A stretch of DNA of 33,914 bases from NCBI GenBank assembly GCA_001897825.1, contig MKUM01000015.1, forward strand, positions 1-33,914, in the 5' to 3' direction. The stretch's first letter is position 1; every line of letters begins with the position of its first letter. Positions 17,104-25,654 of this stretch are shown piece after piece. The notes beneath the pieces are model-generated. The model saw only the letters and a program-made list of their open reading frames with translations. It was not told where the DNA came from and ran no database searches. A program made the position numbers and the translations under genes. The stretch comes from Candidatus Amoebophilus sp. 36-38. Lineage in GTDB: Bacteria; Bacteroidota; Bacteroidia; Cytophagales; Amoebophilaceae.

Positions 17104-17310
17104 CTCCGCTGTGCAGAAAAGGGCTAAAATTTATAACTAGACCCAATTTTTATAAGACCTTTCTGCCTAGCTACCTAACCAGCCCGTAGAAACGTCTTAT
17201 CGGCCTGCCACTCGGAAACAGCCCAACGCTACTGGCTAACTGTCCTCGTGGCAGGCCGGCCACCCAGCAAATTTTTTAACACTCTTTTCTGCAAGGCGGT
17301 TTTTTTGCTC
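17104..17310 (+). ncRNA. Candidate structured RNA of unknown class
   Basis: A GC-rich island in an AT-rich gap folds by inspection into a closed multi-branch form. A closing helix joins 17106-17121 to 17284-17299 (CCGC/GCGG and TGCAGAAAAG/CTTTTCTGCA, with a 2-nt internal loop). Inside it are GGGCTA/TAG-A-CCC; ATAAGAC/GTCTTAT (17152-17158 with 17194-17200); and a perfect 10-bp stem GGCCTGCCAC/GTGGCAGGCC (17202-17211 with 17248-17257) capped by ACAG/CTGT and AGCC/GGCT. Seven Ts follow at 17300-17306, giving the plus strand an intrinsic terminator. A run of As before the structure leaves the minus strand possible. It lacks the RNase P GAGGAAAGTCC core and any tmRNA ends. Confidence 0.5.
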
Positions 17311-17505
17311 TTTTTGCAAGTTTTTACAGGGGATTGAGATAGTTCCTTGCAATTTTTTTCTTGCTTTTTTACTTTATTTGAGGCAAAACAAGTCTTTTTA
17401 ATAACAGGTTAAAGTTTTTTTTCAATTCTTAAGGGGGGTTAGCTAATTATAGATTATAGGTTAAAAAGATATATCCTAGCACTTAAAGCAAATGAAGACT
17501 ATTTT
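17311..17505. other. T-rich gap without recognised features
   Basis: The sequence between the structured RNA candidate and the MerR gene is T-rich on the plus strand. I see no gene or repeat in it. Confidence 0.5.
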
Positions 17506-17838
17506 CTATACGCTTTCCTGCAAAAGCTTAAAAAAATCTTTAACCTCTTTCAAATTTTCTATAAGTGCTCTGTGAGTTTTGGGTGAACTATAGGTGCTGC
17601 TTTTAAGTGCTTCTTGAGCCCCCTTGATGGTATATCCTTGTTGTTTGATGAGCTGAAAAATAGTTTTAAATTGCTCTAGGTCTGAAACTGTATATTTTCT
17701 AATACCTTGTCCAGACTTCTGGGGACTTAGCTGTTTAAATCTTTTTTCCCAATAACGAATCAGCGAGGTAGACACACCAAACAACGCTGCTACTTCACCA
17801 ATCGTATAATATTTTTTTTCGATATCACTCACAGACAT
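17506..17838 (-). CDS. MerR-family transcriptional regulator
   Basis: This 110-residue protein has an N-terminal MerR winged helix-turn-helix: KKYYTIGEVAALFGVSTSLI, then RYWEKRF, then YTVSDLEQFKTIFQLIKQQG. A short helical C-terminus follows (LIENLKEVKDFFKLLQ). It lacks the Cys residues of metal-sensing MerR proteins. In Bacteroidota a MerR-like protein of this size is regularly found beside an M23 peptidase and alaS, as here. The start is taken at the ATG of 17836-17838, because the longer frame would begin with TTG at 17859. A palindromic repeat lies about 30 bp upstream and may contain or flank its promoter. Target genes are unknown. Confidence 0.85.
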   Translation of the reverse strand: MSVSDIEKKYYTIGEVAALFGVSTSLIRYWEKRFKQLSPQKSGQGIRKYTVSDLEQFKTIFQLIKQQGYTIKGAQEALKSSTYSSPKTHRALIENLKEVKDFFKLLQESV

Positions 17839-17865
17839 TTCATTTTGATCGATCGGCAATCACCT

Positions 17866-17985
17866 CATGTCAGGGCTAGGTCCCTGACACCACTCAAAAA
17901 CAACCACAATGGCTTATATAGGTTGTCATTGCGACTGCTTCACTTACGTTCGCAGTGACGATAGCGAAGCAATCCAAGAACTCTT
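17866..17985. repeat. Compound repeat: palindrome, REP-like unit and MITE end
   Basis: Three known repeat modules occur in a row: the palindrome TGTCAGGG/CCCTGACA (17868-17875 with 17882-17889); a REP-like unit from 'tgtcattgcgact' to 'agcgaagcaatcc' (17924-17975); and 'aagaactct' (17977-17985), which matches the outer end of the MITE family. It lies upstream of the MerR gene and downstream of the M23 peptidase gene. Confidence 0.6.
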
Positions 17986-18037
17986 TTGCATGTTGATGTG
18001 CTTTTAGCTATGCTATTCCCCTCCCTAAACAACTCAT

Positions 18038-19000
18038 TTAATCCAAAGACCTATTTGGTGCGGATGCTAACCGGACAAGGGCATCATATTCTTGAGGAGT
18101 AAGTCCACTTAGCAAGTAGTATAAAGGATTTACTTTTTTCCCATTTTTGATCACCTCATAGTGTAAGTGTGGACCTGAGGTACATCCTGTAGTACCTACA
18201 TAGCCAATACATTGTCCTCGCTTAACTTTCTGACCAAGAGTTACTTTAAAAGATTGTAGATGTGCATATCGAGTCAGAAAGCCATACCCATGGCTAATTA
18301 CTATTTGATTACCATAGCCTGTAACACTTTTTTTGATTGACTTTACAACCCCATCTCCTGTGGCATAAATAGGAGTTCCCCGAGGTGCAGCAAAATCTAC
18401 ACCTTCATGCATTTTCATAACCCCATACACAGGATGTTTACGAGGACCAAATCCAGAAGCAAGCCTTTTTAATTCTCTGTTTGAGATAGGTTGAATAGCA
18501 GGAATACAAGCCAGCAATTTTTCCTTATTTTTAGCCAATTGGTTAAGCTCATCATAGGATTTAGCTTGAACATGTAATTTTCTTTTTAACTGTTCTAGCT
18601 TCTGAGCAGCGTCCGCAATCAGCGCATCTTTAGGCAATGATTTGTGATGATCTATACCACCCACTCCAGCCGTACGCACTGTTGCTGGAATAGGTTCGGC
18701 TTCTAGCAAAGTTCTATAAAGGTTGTTATCACGTTCCTGAAGCGCAGAAAGAATCTCATTCCCTTTGTTAATTTCTTGTTGAAGCAGCTCATAATGTAGC
18801 TTGAGGGTCTCATTAGCTTGTCTAAGGGCCGCTTCTTTAGGAGAGTCAAAGTACTTATGGTATAATATAGTTATTCCCAAAGCAAGCACGAATGAAACAG
18901 CTAAATAACTCAAAACATCAAATACAACGTCCCATTTCGACACCTTAATTTTTTCGTAATTGCATGTCTCAGTATTGTACTGGTACTTTATTCTGGCCAT
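18038..19000 (-). CDS. M23 family metallopeptidase (membrane-anchored)
   Basis: This 320-residue protein is a LytM-type endopeptidase that would cut peptidoglycan cross-links or activate amidases. It has a short cytoplasmic start, one transmembrane helix at about 30-47 (SYLAVSFVLALGITILYH), a coiled-coil region of about 55-165, and a C-terminal M23 domain. Zinc ligands are visible: MHEGVDF (H198 and D202) and GPHLHYEV, with RYAHLQ between. The start is the ATG at 18998-19000 (MARIKYQYN), which matches family starts; an upstream in-frame ATG at 19081 would add 27 atypical residues. It is divergent from alaS and follows the Bacteroidota MerR-M23-alaS linkage. Confidence 0.9.
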   Translation of the reverse strand: MARIKYQYNTETCNYEKIKVSKWDVVFDVLSYLAVSFVLALGITILYHKYFDSPKEAALRQANETLKLHYELLQQEINKGNEILSALQERDNNLYRTLLEAEPIPATVRTAGVGGIDHHKSLPKDALIADAAQKLEQLKRKLHVQAKSYDELNQLAKNKEKLLACIPAIQPISNRELKRLASGFGPRKHPVYGVMKMHEGVDFAAPRGTPIYATGDGVVKSIKKSVTGYGNQIVISHGYGFLTRYAHLQSFKVTLGQKVKRGQCIGYVGTTGCTSGPHLHYEVIKNGKKVNPLYYLLSGLTPQEYDALVRLASAPNRSLD

Positions 19001-19132
19001 ATTATTGGTAGATGTACTTGAATTATATAGCTTTGTTAATAGATGCGTGTCAAAATAAATAGGATTTATTTTTACTTCCAAGTTTTACTACCCAAATAAT
19101 TTAACCAACATTATACAGTCTTAATATAAACT

Positions 19133-21781
19133 ATGATGTATAGCAGTAACATTAGGCAGAAATTTATTGAATTTTTCCAACAAAGAGGACATCAACATAT
19201 TCCTCCTGCGCCCATAGTAAATAAGAATGATCCTACCCTGTTATTTACAAATGCTGGTATGAATCAATTTAAAGACTTTTTTTTGAACCAGCAAGAAGCA
19301 CCTTATCAACGAGCTGTTAACTCCCAACCCTGTTTACGTGTTTCTGGCAAACACAATGACCTAGAAGAAGTAGGTGTAGATACCTACCATCATACGATGT
19401 TTGAAATGCTAGGCAATTGGTCGTTTGGCGAATATTTTAAAGAACAAGCAATCCAATGGGCCTGGGAACTACTTACTAAAGTCTATGGATTACCCGAAGA
19501 AAAGCTATATGTAACAGTATTTGGAGGAGATACCACAGAAAAGCTAGCACCAGACCAAGAGAGCCTAGCTATTTGGGAAAAGTATGTAAATAGAGACAAA
19601 ATTTTGTATGGAAATAAAAAAGATAATTTTTGGGAGATGGGAGATTCAGGCCCCTGTGGCCCTTGCTCAGAAATTCATGTTGACATCCGACAAGCAGAAG
19701 AGATCCAGAAAGAGCCTGGTAAAAATTTAGTAAATACAGGACATCCGCTAGTTATTGAAATTTGGAATCTTGTTTTTATGGAATACAATAGATTGTCTGG
19801 CGGACAACTGGTAGCTCTACCAGCAAAACACGTAGACACGGGTATGGGATTTGAGCGACTGACGATGGTACTACAAGACAAAACCTCTACTTATGATACA
19901 GACCTTTTTGTCCCTTTAATCCATAATATCATGCGGCTTAGCCACAAAATATATGGAAAAAATAAAGAGATAGATATAGCAATACGAGTGATAGCTGATC
20001 ACATACGCGCTGTTACATTCGCAATTGCCGACGGGCAAATTCCCAGTAATACTCAAGCAGGTTACGTAATTAGAAGAATATTGAGAAGAGCTATCCGATA
20101 CGGATACACTAGTTTAGGTTTGGAAAAGCCTTTTATGTATCAGCTAGTAAGCGTGCTGGCACAACAGTTTAAGAATGTTTATCCTCAAATAAAATTACAA
20201 CAAACCTATATAGAACAAGTCATCAAAAGCGAAGAAGAAGCTTTTTTTAAAACCCTTGCGACTGGTCTACACCGATTAGAACATATTAGCGAAAATCTGC
20301 GTATAAGTGGCACACGAGTTATAAATGGCACAACTATTTTTGAGCTATATGATACCTATGGATTCCCTCCGGATTTAACTCGTTTGATTGCTCAAGAAAA
20401 AGGACTGCAAGTAGATGAAAACGGTTTTGAGAAAGCGCTTCAAGATCAACGGCTTCGTTCTCAGCAAGCCGCCTTAGTAAATCAGGGGGAATGGGAAATT
20501 CTGCTAAACGATGTAGAACCTATTTTTGTGGGATATGACCAACTTGAGGTAGTTGCCAAAGTAGTACAGTATCGGTCGATTCAATACAAAGGCCAAGAAG
20601 TTTACCAACTTGTACTAGATCGAACACCCTTTTATCCAGAGGGGGGAGGCCAAGTTGGAGACACGGGGAAATTGGTAATAAATAATCAGACAATACCCGT
20701 TTTTGATACAAAAAAAGAATATGATCGCATCATTCACTATACAAATGAATTACCTAAAAATTTAAATGATCCTGTACAAGCTGTAGTAGACGCCAAGCGC
20801 AGAAATCTAATAGAAAACAATCATACAGCTACGCATCTTTTACATGCAGCCCTTAGGCATGTTTTAGGTATTCATGTAGAGCAAAAAGGTTCTTTGGTAA
20901 ATGAAAAATTATTAAGATTTGATTTTTCTCACTATACCAAGGTTACACCTGAGCAGATTCAACAAATAGAACATATTGTAAATCAAAAGATTAGAGCAAA
21001 TATACCCTTACAAGAAACAAGGAATATTCCACTAGAAACCGCTAAAAATATGGGCGTAACAGCTCTATTTGGAGAAAAATATGGGGAACACGTGCGTGTA
21101 ATAACCTTTGATTCTCATTTTTCTAAAGAGTTGTGTGGAGGCACTCATGCTGCTACTACTGGGGGACTCGGCTTCTTTAAAATTACTGCAGAAAGTGGTA
21201 TAGCCGCTGGTACACGAAGAATAGAAGCAATGACTGCTGATGCAGCCGAAGATTTTGTTGCTAATCAAATAGTCCTAGTAACACAGATTGCTGAGGCACT
21301 TAAAAAACCAAAAGATTTAGTAAAAAGCATTTATCAACTGCTAGAAGACAAAGCTATTTTAGAGAAAAAGCTACATATTTACCAGAAACAAGAAGTCCAG
21401 ACGATCATAGAAAAGCTACAACAACAGATCAAGAAAGTCCAACAGGTGCATGTATTGATTGAGCAACTCAAACTTTCCCATGAAGAAGCCCTGAAGCAAG
21501 TTGCTCTTGGTTTTAGAGACAGACCTGGATCTTTTTTCTTAACACTAGCAACTGTGATTGATCATCAACCACACATAGCCATATTGATTTCTGAGGATTT
21601 AATCAAAAACTATCAGCTTAATGCAAATACAATCATTAAAGAATTAGCTAGCCTTATTCAAGGGGGAGGTGGCGGGCAGCCTTTTTTTGCCTCAGCCAAA
21701 GGCAATAATCCTAGCGGAATAGACCAAGTTTTGATTAAAGCTCGTCTTCTATTAGAAAAACATATGATAAATCCTTCTTAA
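19133..21781 (+). CDS. alaS: Alanyl-tRNA synthetase
   Basis: This 882-residue protein has the full bacterial AlaRS layout. The class II catalytic domain starts NIRQKFIEFFQQRGH and includes TNAGMNQFKDFFL and GDSGPCGPCSEIH. The tRNA-recognition domain follows. The editing domain has zinc-binding HTATH (from residue 564) and CGGTH (from 668). The C-terminal C-Ala domain ends with the GGGGGQPFFA glycine motif. It charges tRNA-Ala and hydrolyses mischarged Ser/Gly. The tandem ATG at 19133 is used as start. Four bases separate its stop from gatB, so the two are almost certainly co-transcribed. Confidence 0.98.
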   Translation: MMYSSNIRQKFIEFFQQRGHQHIPPAPIVNKNDPTLLFTNAGMNQFKDFFLNQQEAPYQRAVNSQPCLRVSGKHNDLEEVGVDTYHHTMFEMLGNWSFGEYFKEQAIQWAWELLTKVYGLPEEKLYVTVFGGDTTEKLAPDQESLAIWEKYVNRDKILYGNKKDNFWEMGDSGPCGPCSEIHVDIRQAEEIQKEPGKNLVNTGHPLVIEIWNLVFMEYNRLSGGQLVALPAKHVDTGMGFERLTMVLQDKTSTYDTDLFVPLIHNIMRLSHKIYGKNKEIDIAIRVIADHIRAVTFAIADGQIPSNTQAGYVIRRILRRAIRYGYTSLGLEKPFMYQLVSVLAQQFKNVYPQIKLQQTYIEQVIKSEEEAFFKTLATGLHRLEHISENLRISGTRVINGTTIFELYDTYGFPPDLTRLIAQEKGLQVDENGFEKALQDQRLRSQQAALVNQGEWEILLNDVEPIFVGYDQLEVVAKVVQYRSIQYKGQEVYQLVLDRTPFYPEGGGQVGDTGKLVINNQTIPVFDTKKEYDRIIHYTNELPKNLNDPVQAVVDAKRRNLIENNHTATHLLHAALRHVLGIHVEQKGSLVNEKLLRFDFSHYTKVTPEQIQQIEHIVNQKIRANIPLQETRNIPLETAKNMGVTALFGEKYGEHVRVITFDSHFSKELCGGTHAATTGGLGFFKITAESGIAAGTRRIEAMTADAAEDFVANQIVLVTQIAEALKKPKDLVKSIYQLLEDKAILEKKLHIYQKQEVQTIIEKLQQQIKKVQQVHVLIEQLKLSHEEALKQVALGFRDRPGSFFLTLATVIDHQPHIAILISEDLIKNYQLNANTIIKELASLIQGGGGGQPFFASAKGNNPSGIDQVLIKARLLLEKHMINPS

Positions 21782-21785
21782 GTTT

Positions 21786-23243
21786 ATGGAATTCACAGAG
21801 AATAAAAAGTATATTCCCGTCATAGGTTTAGAAGTACACGCTCAACTTTTGCTAACCAGTAAGATGTTCTCAGCTGAGGGTGCTGCCTATGGCGCATTAC
21901 CTAATACACTGGTTAGTACCATCAGCTTGGCACACCCAGGCACCCTACCTACCATCAATAAAAAGGCTATAGAATATGCAATTAAACTAGGTCTAGCCTG
22001 CAAGTCGGCTATTACAGGTACTAATTATTTTGCCAGAAAAAACTATTTCTATCCTGATTTACCTAAAGGGTATCAGATTACCCAGGATAAAACTCCAATT
22101 TGTGAAGGAGGTCATATTACCATTACCACCCAGCAAGGATTAGAGAGAGAGATCGAATTACAACGCATTCATATAGAAGAAGATGCTGGTAAATCTATTC
22201 ATGATATGGCTGCACATGAGACTCTGTTAGACTTTAATCGAGCAGGCGTAGCCCTATTAGAAATAGTAACTCGTCCAGATATCCAATCTCCTGAGGAAGC
22301 TTATGCCTTCTTGACAGAGCTTAGGAGATTAGTACGCCATCTAGAAATATGTGATGGAAATATGGAAGAAGGCTCTTTACGCTGTGATGCGAATATTTCA
22401 GTAATGCCTAGCAATGCTTCTAAATTTGGCCAAAGAGTGGAAGTCAAGAATATGAACTCCATAAAAAATGTGCAATTAGCTATCGAGTATGAAATAGCAC
22501 GACAAATAGAAGTACTAGAAAAAGGCAGTTCTGTTATTGCAGAAACTCGAGGATACGATGCAACTAGTGGAAAAACGATCAGCCAACGTACCAAAGAAAG
22601 TGCACTAGACTACAGATATTTTATAGAACCGGATTTACCACCCTTAGTTGTAACTGAAGCTTGGATTGAACAAATCAGGAAAGAGATGCCTTTACTGCCT
22701 AGGGAATATCGAGCTAAGTTTATACAAGTTTACCAGATTTCTGCCTATGCAGCCAGTGTACTCACCGAGACCAAAGAGTTAGCCCTATTTTTTGAAGAAT
22801 TATGTAAGCTTACTCCCCATTATACATCCGCTGCAAATTGGCTCATGGGGCCTGTAAAGGCTTATCTAAATGAACTTAATTTACCACTTCAAGAATTTCC
22901 GCTTAGTGCTACTACCTTAGCATCGCTTATAGATTTAATAGAAAAAGGAGAGCTAAGTTTCTCAATAGCTTCCCAGCAACTTTTCCCAGCTCTATTGGCA
23001 AATCCCACTAAAGCACCACTTGAATTAGCCAAGGAGTTAAATCTTCTACAAGAAAAAAATACCGACACTTTACAAGCACTTGTAGAAGCGGTTATACAAG
23101 CTTACCCAGATAAAGTTTTGGCTTATAAAAATGGCAAGAAAGGTATATTGGGAATGCTAATGGGTGAAATCATGCAAAAAAGTCAAGGGAAAGCTGCACC
23201 TGCATTGGTAAGCGATCTACTGAAGAAAGAATTAGAAAGCTAG
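21786..23243 (+). CDS. gatB: Aspartyl/glutamyl-tRNA amidotransferase subunit B
   Basis: This 485-residue protein is GatB, the kinase/tRNA-binding subunit of GatCAB, which converts misacylated Glu-tRNA-Gln (or Asp-tRNA-Asn) to the correct product. Diagnostic stretches include IGLEVHAQL, RKNYFYPDLPKGYQITQ, IHIEEDAGKSIH, EIVTRPDIQSPEEA, and DYRYFIEPDLPPLVV. The C-terminal helical and YqeY domains are present (GKKGILGMLMGEIMQKSQGK). Length is normal. It is tightly linked to alaS. gatA and gatC are not in this window. Confidence 0.97.
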   Translation: MEFTENKKYIPVIGLEVHAQLLLTSKMFSAEGAAYGALPNTLVSTISLAHPGTLPTINKKAIEYAIKLGLACKSAITGTNYFARKNYFYPDLPKGYQITQDKTPICEGGHITITTQQGLEREIELQRIHIEEDAGKSIHDMAAHETLLDFNRAGVALLEIVTRPDIQSPEEAYAFLTELRRLVRHLEICDGNMEEGSLRCDANISVMPSNASKFGQRVEVKNMNSIKNVQLAIEYEIARQIEVLEKGSSVIAETRGYDATSGKTISQRTKESALDYRYFIEPDLPPLVVTEAWIEQIRKEMPLLPREYRAKFIQVYQISAYAASVLTETKELALFFEELCKLTPHYTSAANWLMGPVKAYLNELNLPLQEFPLSATTLASLIDLIEKGELSFSIASQQLFPALLANPTKAPLELAKELNLLQEKNTDTLQALVEAVIQAYPDKVLAYKNGKKGILGMLMGEIMQKSQGKAAPALVSDLLKKELES

Positions 23244-23313
23244 TCGTAGGTGTTGACACGTTGCAAGAGAGACTGCCCTATTAACACTTTACAACTCACC
23301 TTACAGTGAAGAT

Positions 23314-23511
23314 ATGCTTGTATTGGAAATTTTTAAAGATTTAGAAGGGGCATGGCAAATACACAGAGAAATAGAAGATTATGGCAATATGGAAGGAACT
23401 GCCTCCTTCCAAAAAATGAGTAGTGATAGTAATCCATACTACTATCACTACCGAGAAGTAGAAACTCTACAATTAACAACGGATAATCGGTTTCCTGTTC
23501 ATAAAGAATAA
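23314..23511 (+). pseudogene. DUF6314-like N-terminal fragment
   Basis: The 65-residue frame (LEIFKDLEGAWQIHREIEDY, then MEGTASFQ and YHYREVETLQL) matches the start of DUF6314-type proteins, which are about 140-150 residues. The usual C-terminal half (a lipocalin-like barrel) is missing. The frame ends at the TAA of 23509-23511, and an IS5-type relic starts 75 bp later. It is probably truncated, although a short functional protein cannot be excluded. Confidence 0.55.
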
Positions 23512-23585
23512 ACTTCTGCAAAAGCATTGGATAAAAGGAAAAAAAGCTATAAAATAGGATTAACATCCAACGATCGAAGAGAGCT

Positions 23586-24060
23586 ATGCCATTAACATAC
23601 GATAAACTTATAGTCAACAACCACGGGTGTTTTTGAAATTAACAGGCGTAAGTATAGCTACCTTTAATCAACTTATCAAGCGCCTGGAACCATATTTTAA
23701 CAGTTAGCAGCCCAAAAGCTATTGCCTGGACGTACTAACCGCTTAGTTACTAACGCCGATAAGCTATTATGTGTACTACTCTATTATAGAACCTACATTA
23801 CCCATACCTTTATGGGCTATCTATTCAACTTACATAACTCTAATATATCTCGTTTAATAAAAAAAATAGAACCTATGCTAGCTAAGCAGGTAAGTATCAA
23901 AAAAGATAGAAGCTTAACAGCAGAAAAAGTGCTTACATTATTAGCAGATGTAACAGAAACACCTACCCAACGACCTACTAACAAACAAAAGAAGAGTTAT
24001 TCAAGCAAGAAAAAGAGACATACCATAAAAACAGAGATCGTGATGAAAGATAGCGGAAAA
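23586..24060 (+). pseudogene. IS5-family transposase, N-terminal relic
   Basis: Three frames in succession carry one transposase. First is MPLTYDKLIV at 23586; then, after a shift, KLTGVSIATFNQLIKRLEPY; then, after a stop and another shift, DKLLCVLLYYRTYITHTFMG, NLHNSNISRLIKKIEPML, KDRSLTAEKVLTLLADVTE and KKKRHTIKTEIVMKDSGK. This is the HTH plus start of the DDE_Tnp_4 domain. Sequence from the element stops at about 24060, before the remaining catalytic residues. The element is dead. Confidence 0.8.
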
Positions 24061-24092
24061 TTTGTGAAACAAAGCGAACGACGAGTGAATCC

Positions 24093-25133
24093 CTATGCAC
24101 CGTTATTAGGAACACGCTTAAAAAAACGATAAGTTTCCTGATATATTTCTGCAAATGGTTTACTATTAACAAAATATTCGACACTCGCCATTGTGCCAAA
24201 GGCCAGCGCAGAAACAAGCGCATTCCAAGAGGCGCCAGAGAAAAATATTTTTAATCCGTTTTGGTGATAAAGTCCCCGGCTCATCTTTAAAAAAGATGGT
24301 GCTCTTACTTCATTTTTCGCCAGGAATGCTTCTTTGTATATATGTGCGCCTATAACATCCATTGAGGTACATACAAAACCAGCAAAAACTCCACTTCCTA
24401 ATATAGCCAGAAGTTTGCTTAGATTACTTGGGAAAAGGGGTTTTATATCTTTTTCTAGCCACGGCGTAAAGGCCACATAACACCCGGCATTTATAGAAGC
24501 TTTAATAATACGCGTAGTAAATCCTATCCTATAAAGTTTCTTTAACCCGGATAAAAAAGGCAGCTTATTCAATGTTACTGATGCGTGCGGATTTGTCCAT
24601 TGCAGTGCACGCATAGAACTAGGGGCATGTGTTGTCACGGCATCTATTGCACCTACTACTAATGAAGCTAACACTCTATCAAATTGACTAGGGTTGTCAT
24701 CTTTATTATTGCCACGCATTCTGGCAATACCATTACAAATAAGCTCTTTATTAGCGTAACTGATTGCTTTAAGTCCACCTGATACCCAACCCAGTGCGAC
24801 ACCAGATAAGAATGCGCTAGGGGTAGTTGTTTGTCGCGCCAATAGCAAACCGCCTTGAGTCCGCAGTTCTAATTGTTTTTTCACTACCATCAATTCAGGT
24901 AAACCACATACGATAGGCACTAAAAATCCCGTTGATACCGTTCGGCAAACCGCTTTAGTCACTTCCGTAGGTTGTAAATCAATTTTTTTGGTTACTTCTG
25001 ATTCATGCTGTATAATCTCAGGCTCTCTTTTAGGATTATGAGTATCTCTTTCAGAATTACATTGAAGTAATAAAATAGATAATAATAAATAAATACCTAA
25101 TTGATAGGTAAATTGGATTAATAACTTATGCAT
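24093..25133 (-). CDS. Lipoprotein resembling mitochondrial carrier family proteins
   Basis: This 346-residue protein begins with a lipoprotein-type export signal (YLLLSILLLQC, Cys25) and a hydrophilic linker of about 26-60. Three units of about 90 residues follow, each like a mitochondrial carrier repeat. Unit 1 (65-135) has GLPELMVVKKQLE then GGLKAISYANKELI. Unit 2 (150-230) has APSSMRALQ then LKKLYRIGFTTRIIKASINA. Unit 3 (240-330) has GFVCTSMDVIGAHIYKE, then RGLYHQNGLKIFFSGASWNA and an aromatic end. Odd helices carry degenerate PxDxxK-like motifs, and the even halves carry the 'GLxxxxxG' loop. Carriers are eukaryotic; Legionella secretes one to host mitochondria. The signal motifs are weak, so it may be an unrelated helical protein. 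Confidence 0.5.
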   Translation of the reverse strand: MHKLLIQFTYQLGIYLLLSILLLQCNSERDTHNPKREPEIIQHESEVTKKIDLQPTEVTKAVCRTVSTGFLVPIVCGLPELMVVKKQLELRTQGGLLLARQTTTPSAFLSGVALGWVSGGLKAISYANKELICNGIARMRGNNKDDNPSQFDRVLASLVVGAIDAVTTHAPSSMRALQWTNPHASVTLNKLPFLSGLKKLYRIGFTTRIIKASINAGCYVAFTPWLEKDIKPLFPSNLSKLLAILGSGVFAGFVCTSMDVIGAHIYKEAFLAKNEVRAPSFLKMSRGLYHQNGLKIFFSGASWNALVSALAFGTMASVEYFVNSKPFAEIYQETYRFFKRVPNNGA

Positions 25134-25178
25134 ACTATTTATCTTAAATTATAAGGTGATACATAGATTCCTAAATAA

Positions 25179-25313
25179 TTAGTAATATTTTAGTAAATAA
25201 CTAGTGCAACGAATCATTAATTTAGAAATAATAGTAGAACATCCCTGTAAAAGTAAATTTAACCCTAAAATAGAAGCTATTAGCCAGTAATTTAACTTAT
25301 GTGCTTTGTCCAT
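25179..25313 (-). CDS. Small lipoprotein ORF, possibly a detached leader
   Basis: This 44-residue frame starts ATG at 25311-25313 and has a clear lipoprotein signal: WLIASILGLNLLLQGC, then STIISKL. The lipobox LLQGC is better than those of the two larger lipoproteins in the window. Only about 19 residues follow the Cys. It could be a genuine small lipoprotein or the first part of a broken gene. It is transcribed in the same direction as the carrier-like gene, 45 bp upstream of it. Confidence 0.4.
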   Translation of the reverse strand: MDKAHKLNYWLIASILGLNLLLQGCSTIISKLMIRCTSYLLKYY

Positions 25314-25435
25314 ATCATATAAATCTTATTTGGCCATTCTATATTAGCCAATAATTAATACATATACAAGCAATCAAGTACAAATTTTCTTTCTAATTAG
25401 ACGATTTTGCAAATATACAAGACGGTTGTTCCAAG

Positions 25436-25464
25436 TTCTGGAAAATCTGAGCCTTACGCTTACC
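25436..25464. repeat. Relic of a Tn3-like terminal repeat
   Basis: The stretch 'tctggaaaatctgagccttacgctta' matches the Tn3-type end at 10332-10369 (shared 'aaatctgag' and 'ttacgctta') with several changes and without the terminal GGGG. It lies in the 25314-25652 gap, which otherwise holds AT-rich sequence and a MITE relic. Confidence 0.4.
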
Positions 25465-25527
25465 AATGGCATTCGGTTAAGAAGGAATGGTGGATATATT
25501 AAGGTCTATAAGGGGTTTGAACTCCAA

Positions 25528-25654
25528 TGGGAATTTGTGAGAAACCGGAGTTTACTACAGTAAATAATGTCATTCCTGCGTAGGCAGGAGTAAGATTTTG
25601 AACAAATTACTGACGAACCCAGAGGACTAAAAACGACGGTTTCGGAAGAACTCT
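25528..25654. repeat. MITE-like dispersed repeat, degenerate copy
   Basis: It matches the complete copy at 27885-28026 from 'gggaatttg' through 'gagaaaccggagttta', 'aaattactgacgaaccca' and the right end 'ggaagaactct'. It contains an extra palindrome (TCCTGC-GTAG-GCAGGA, about 25571-25586). Its left end is not recognisable. The right end forms part of the ftsY stop codon. Confidence 0.65.

Noticed and set aside
17104-17310. RNase P or tmRNA as the identity of the structured RNA
   Set aside because: A short stretch (CTGGCTAACTGTCC...GTGGCA) recalls part of RNase P RNA, but the universal GAGGAAAGTCC core is absent and the region is far too short. No tmRNA tRNA-like ends are present.
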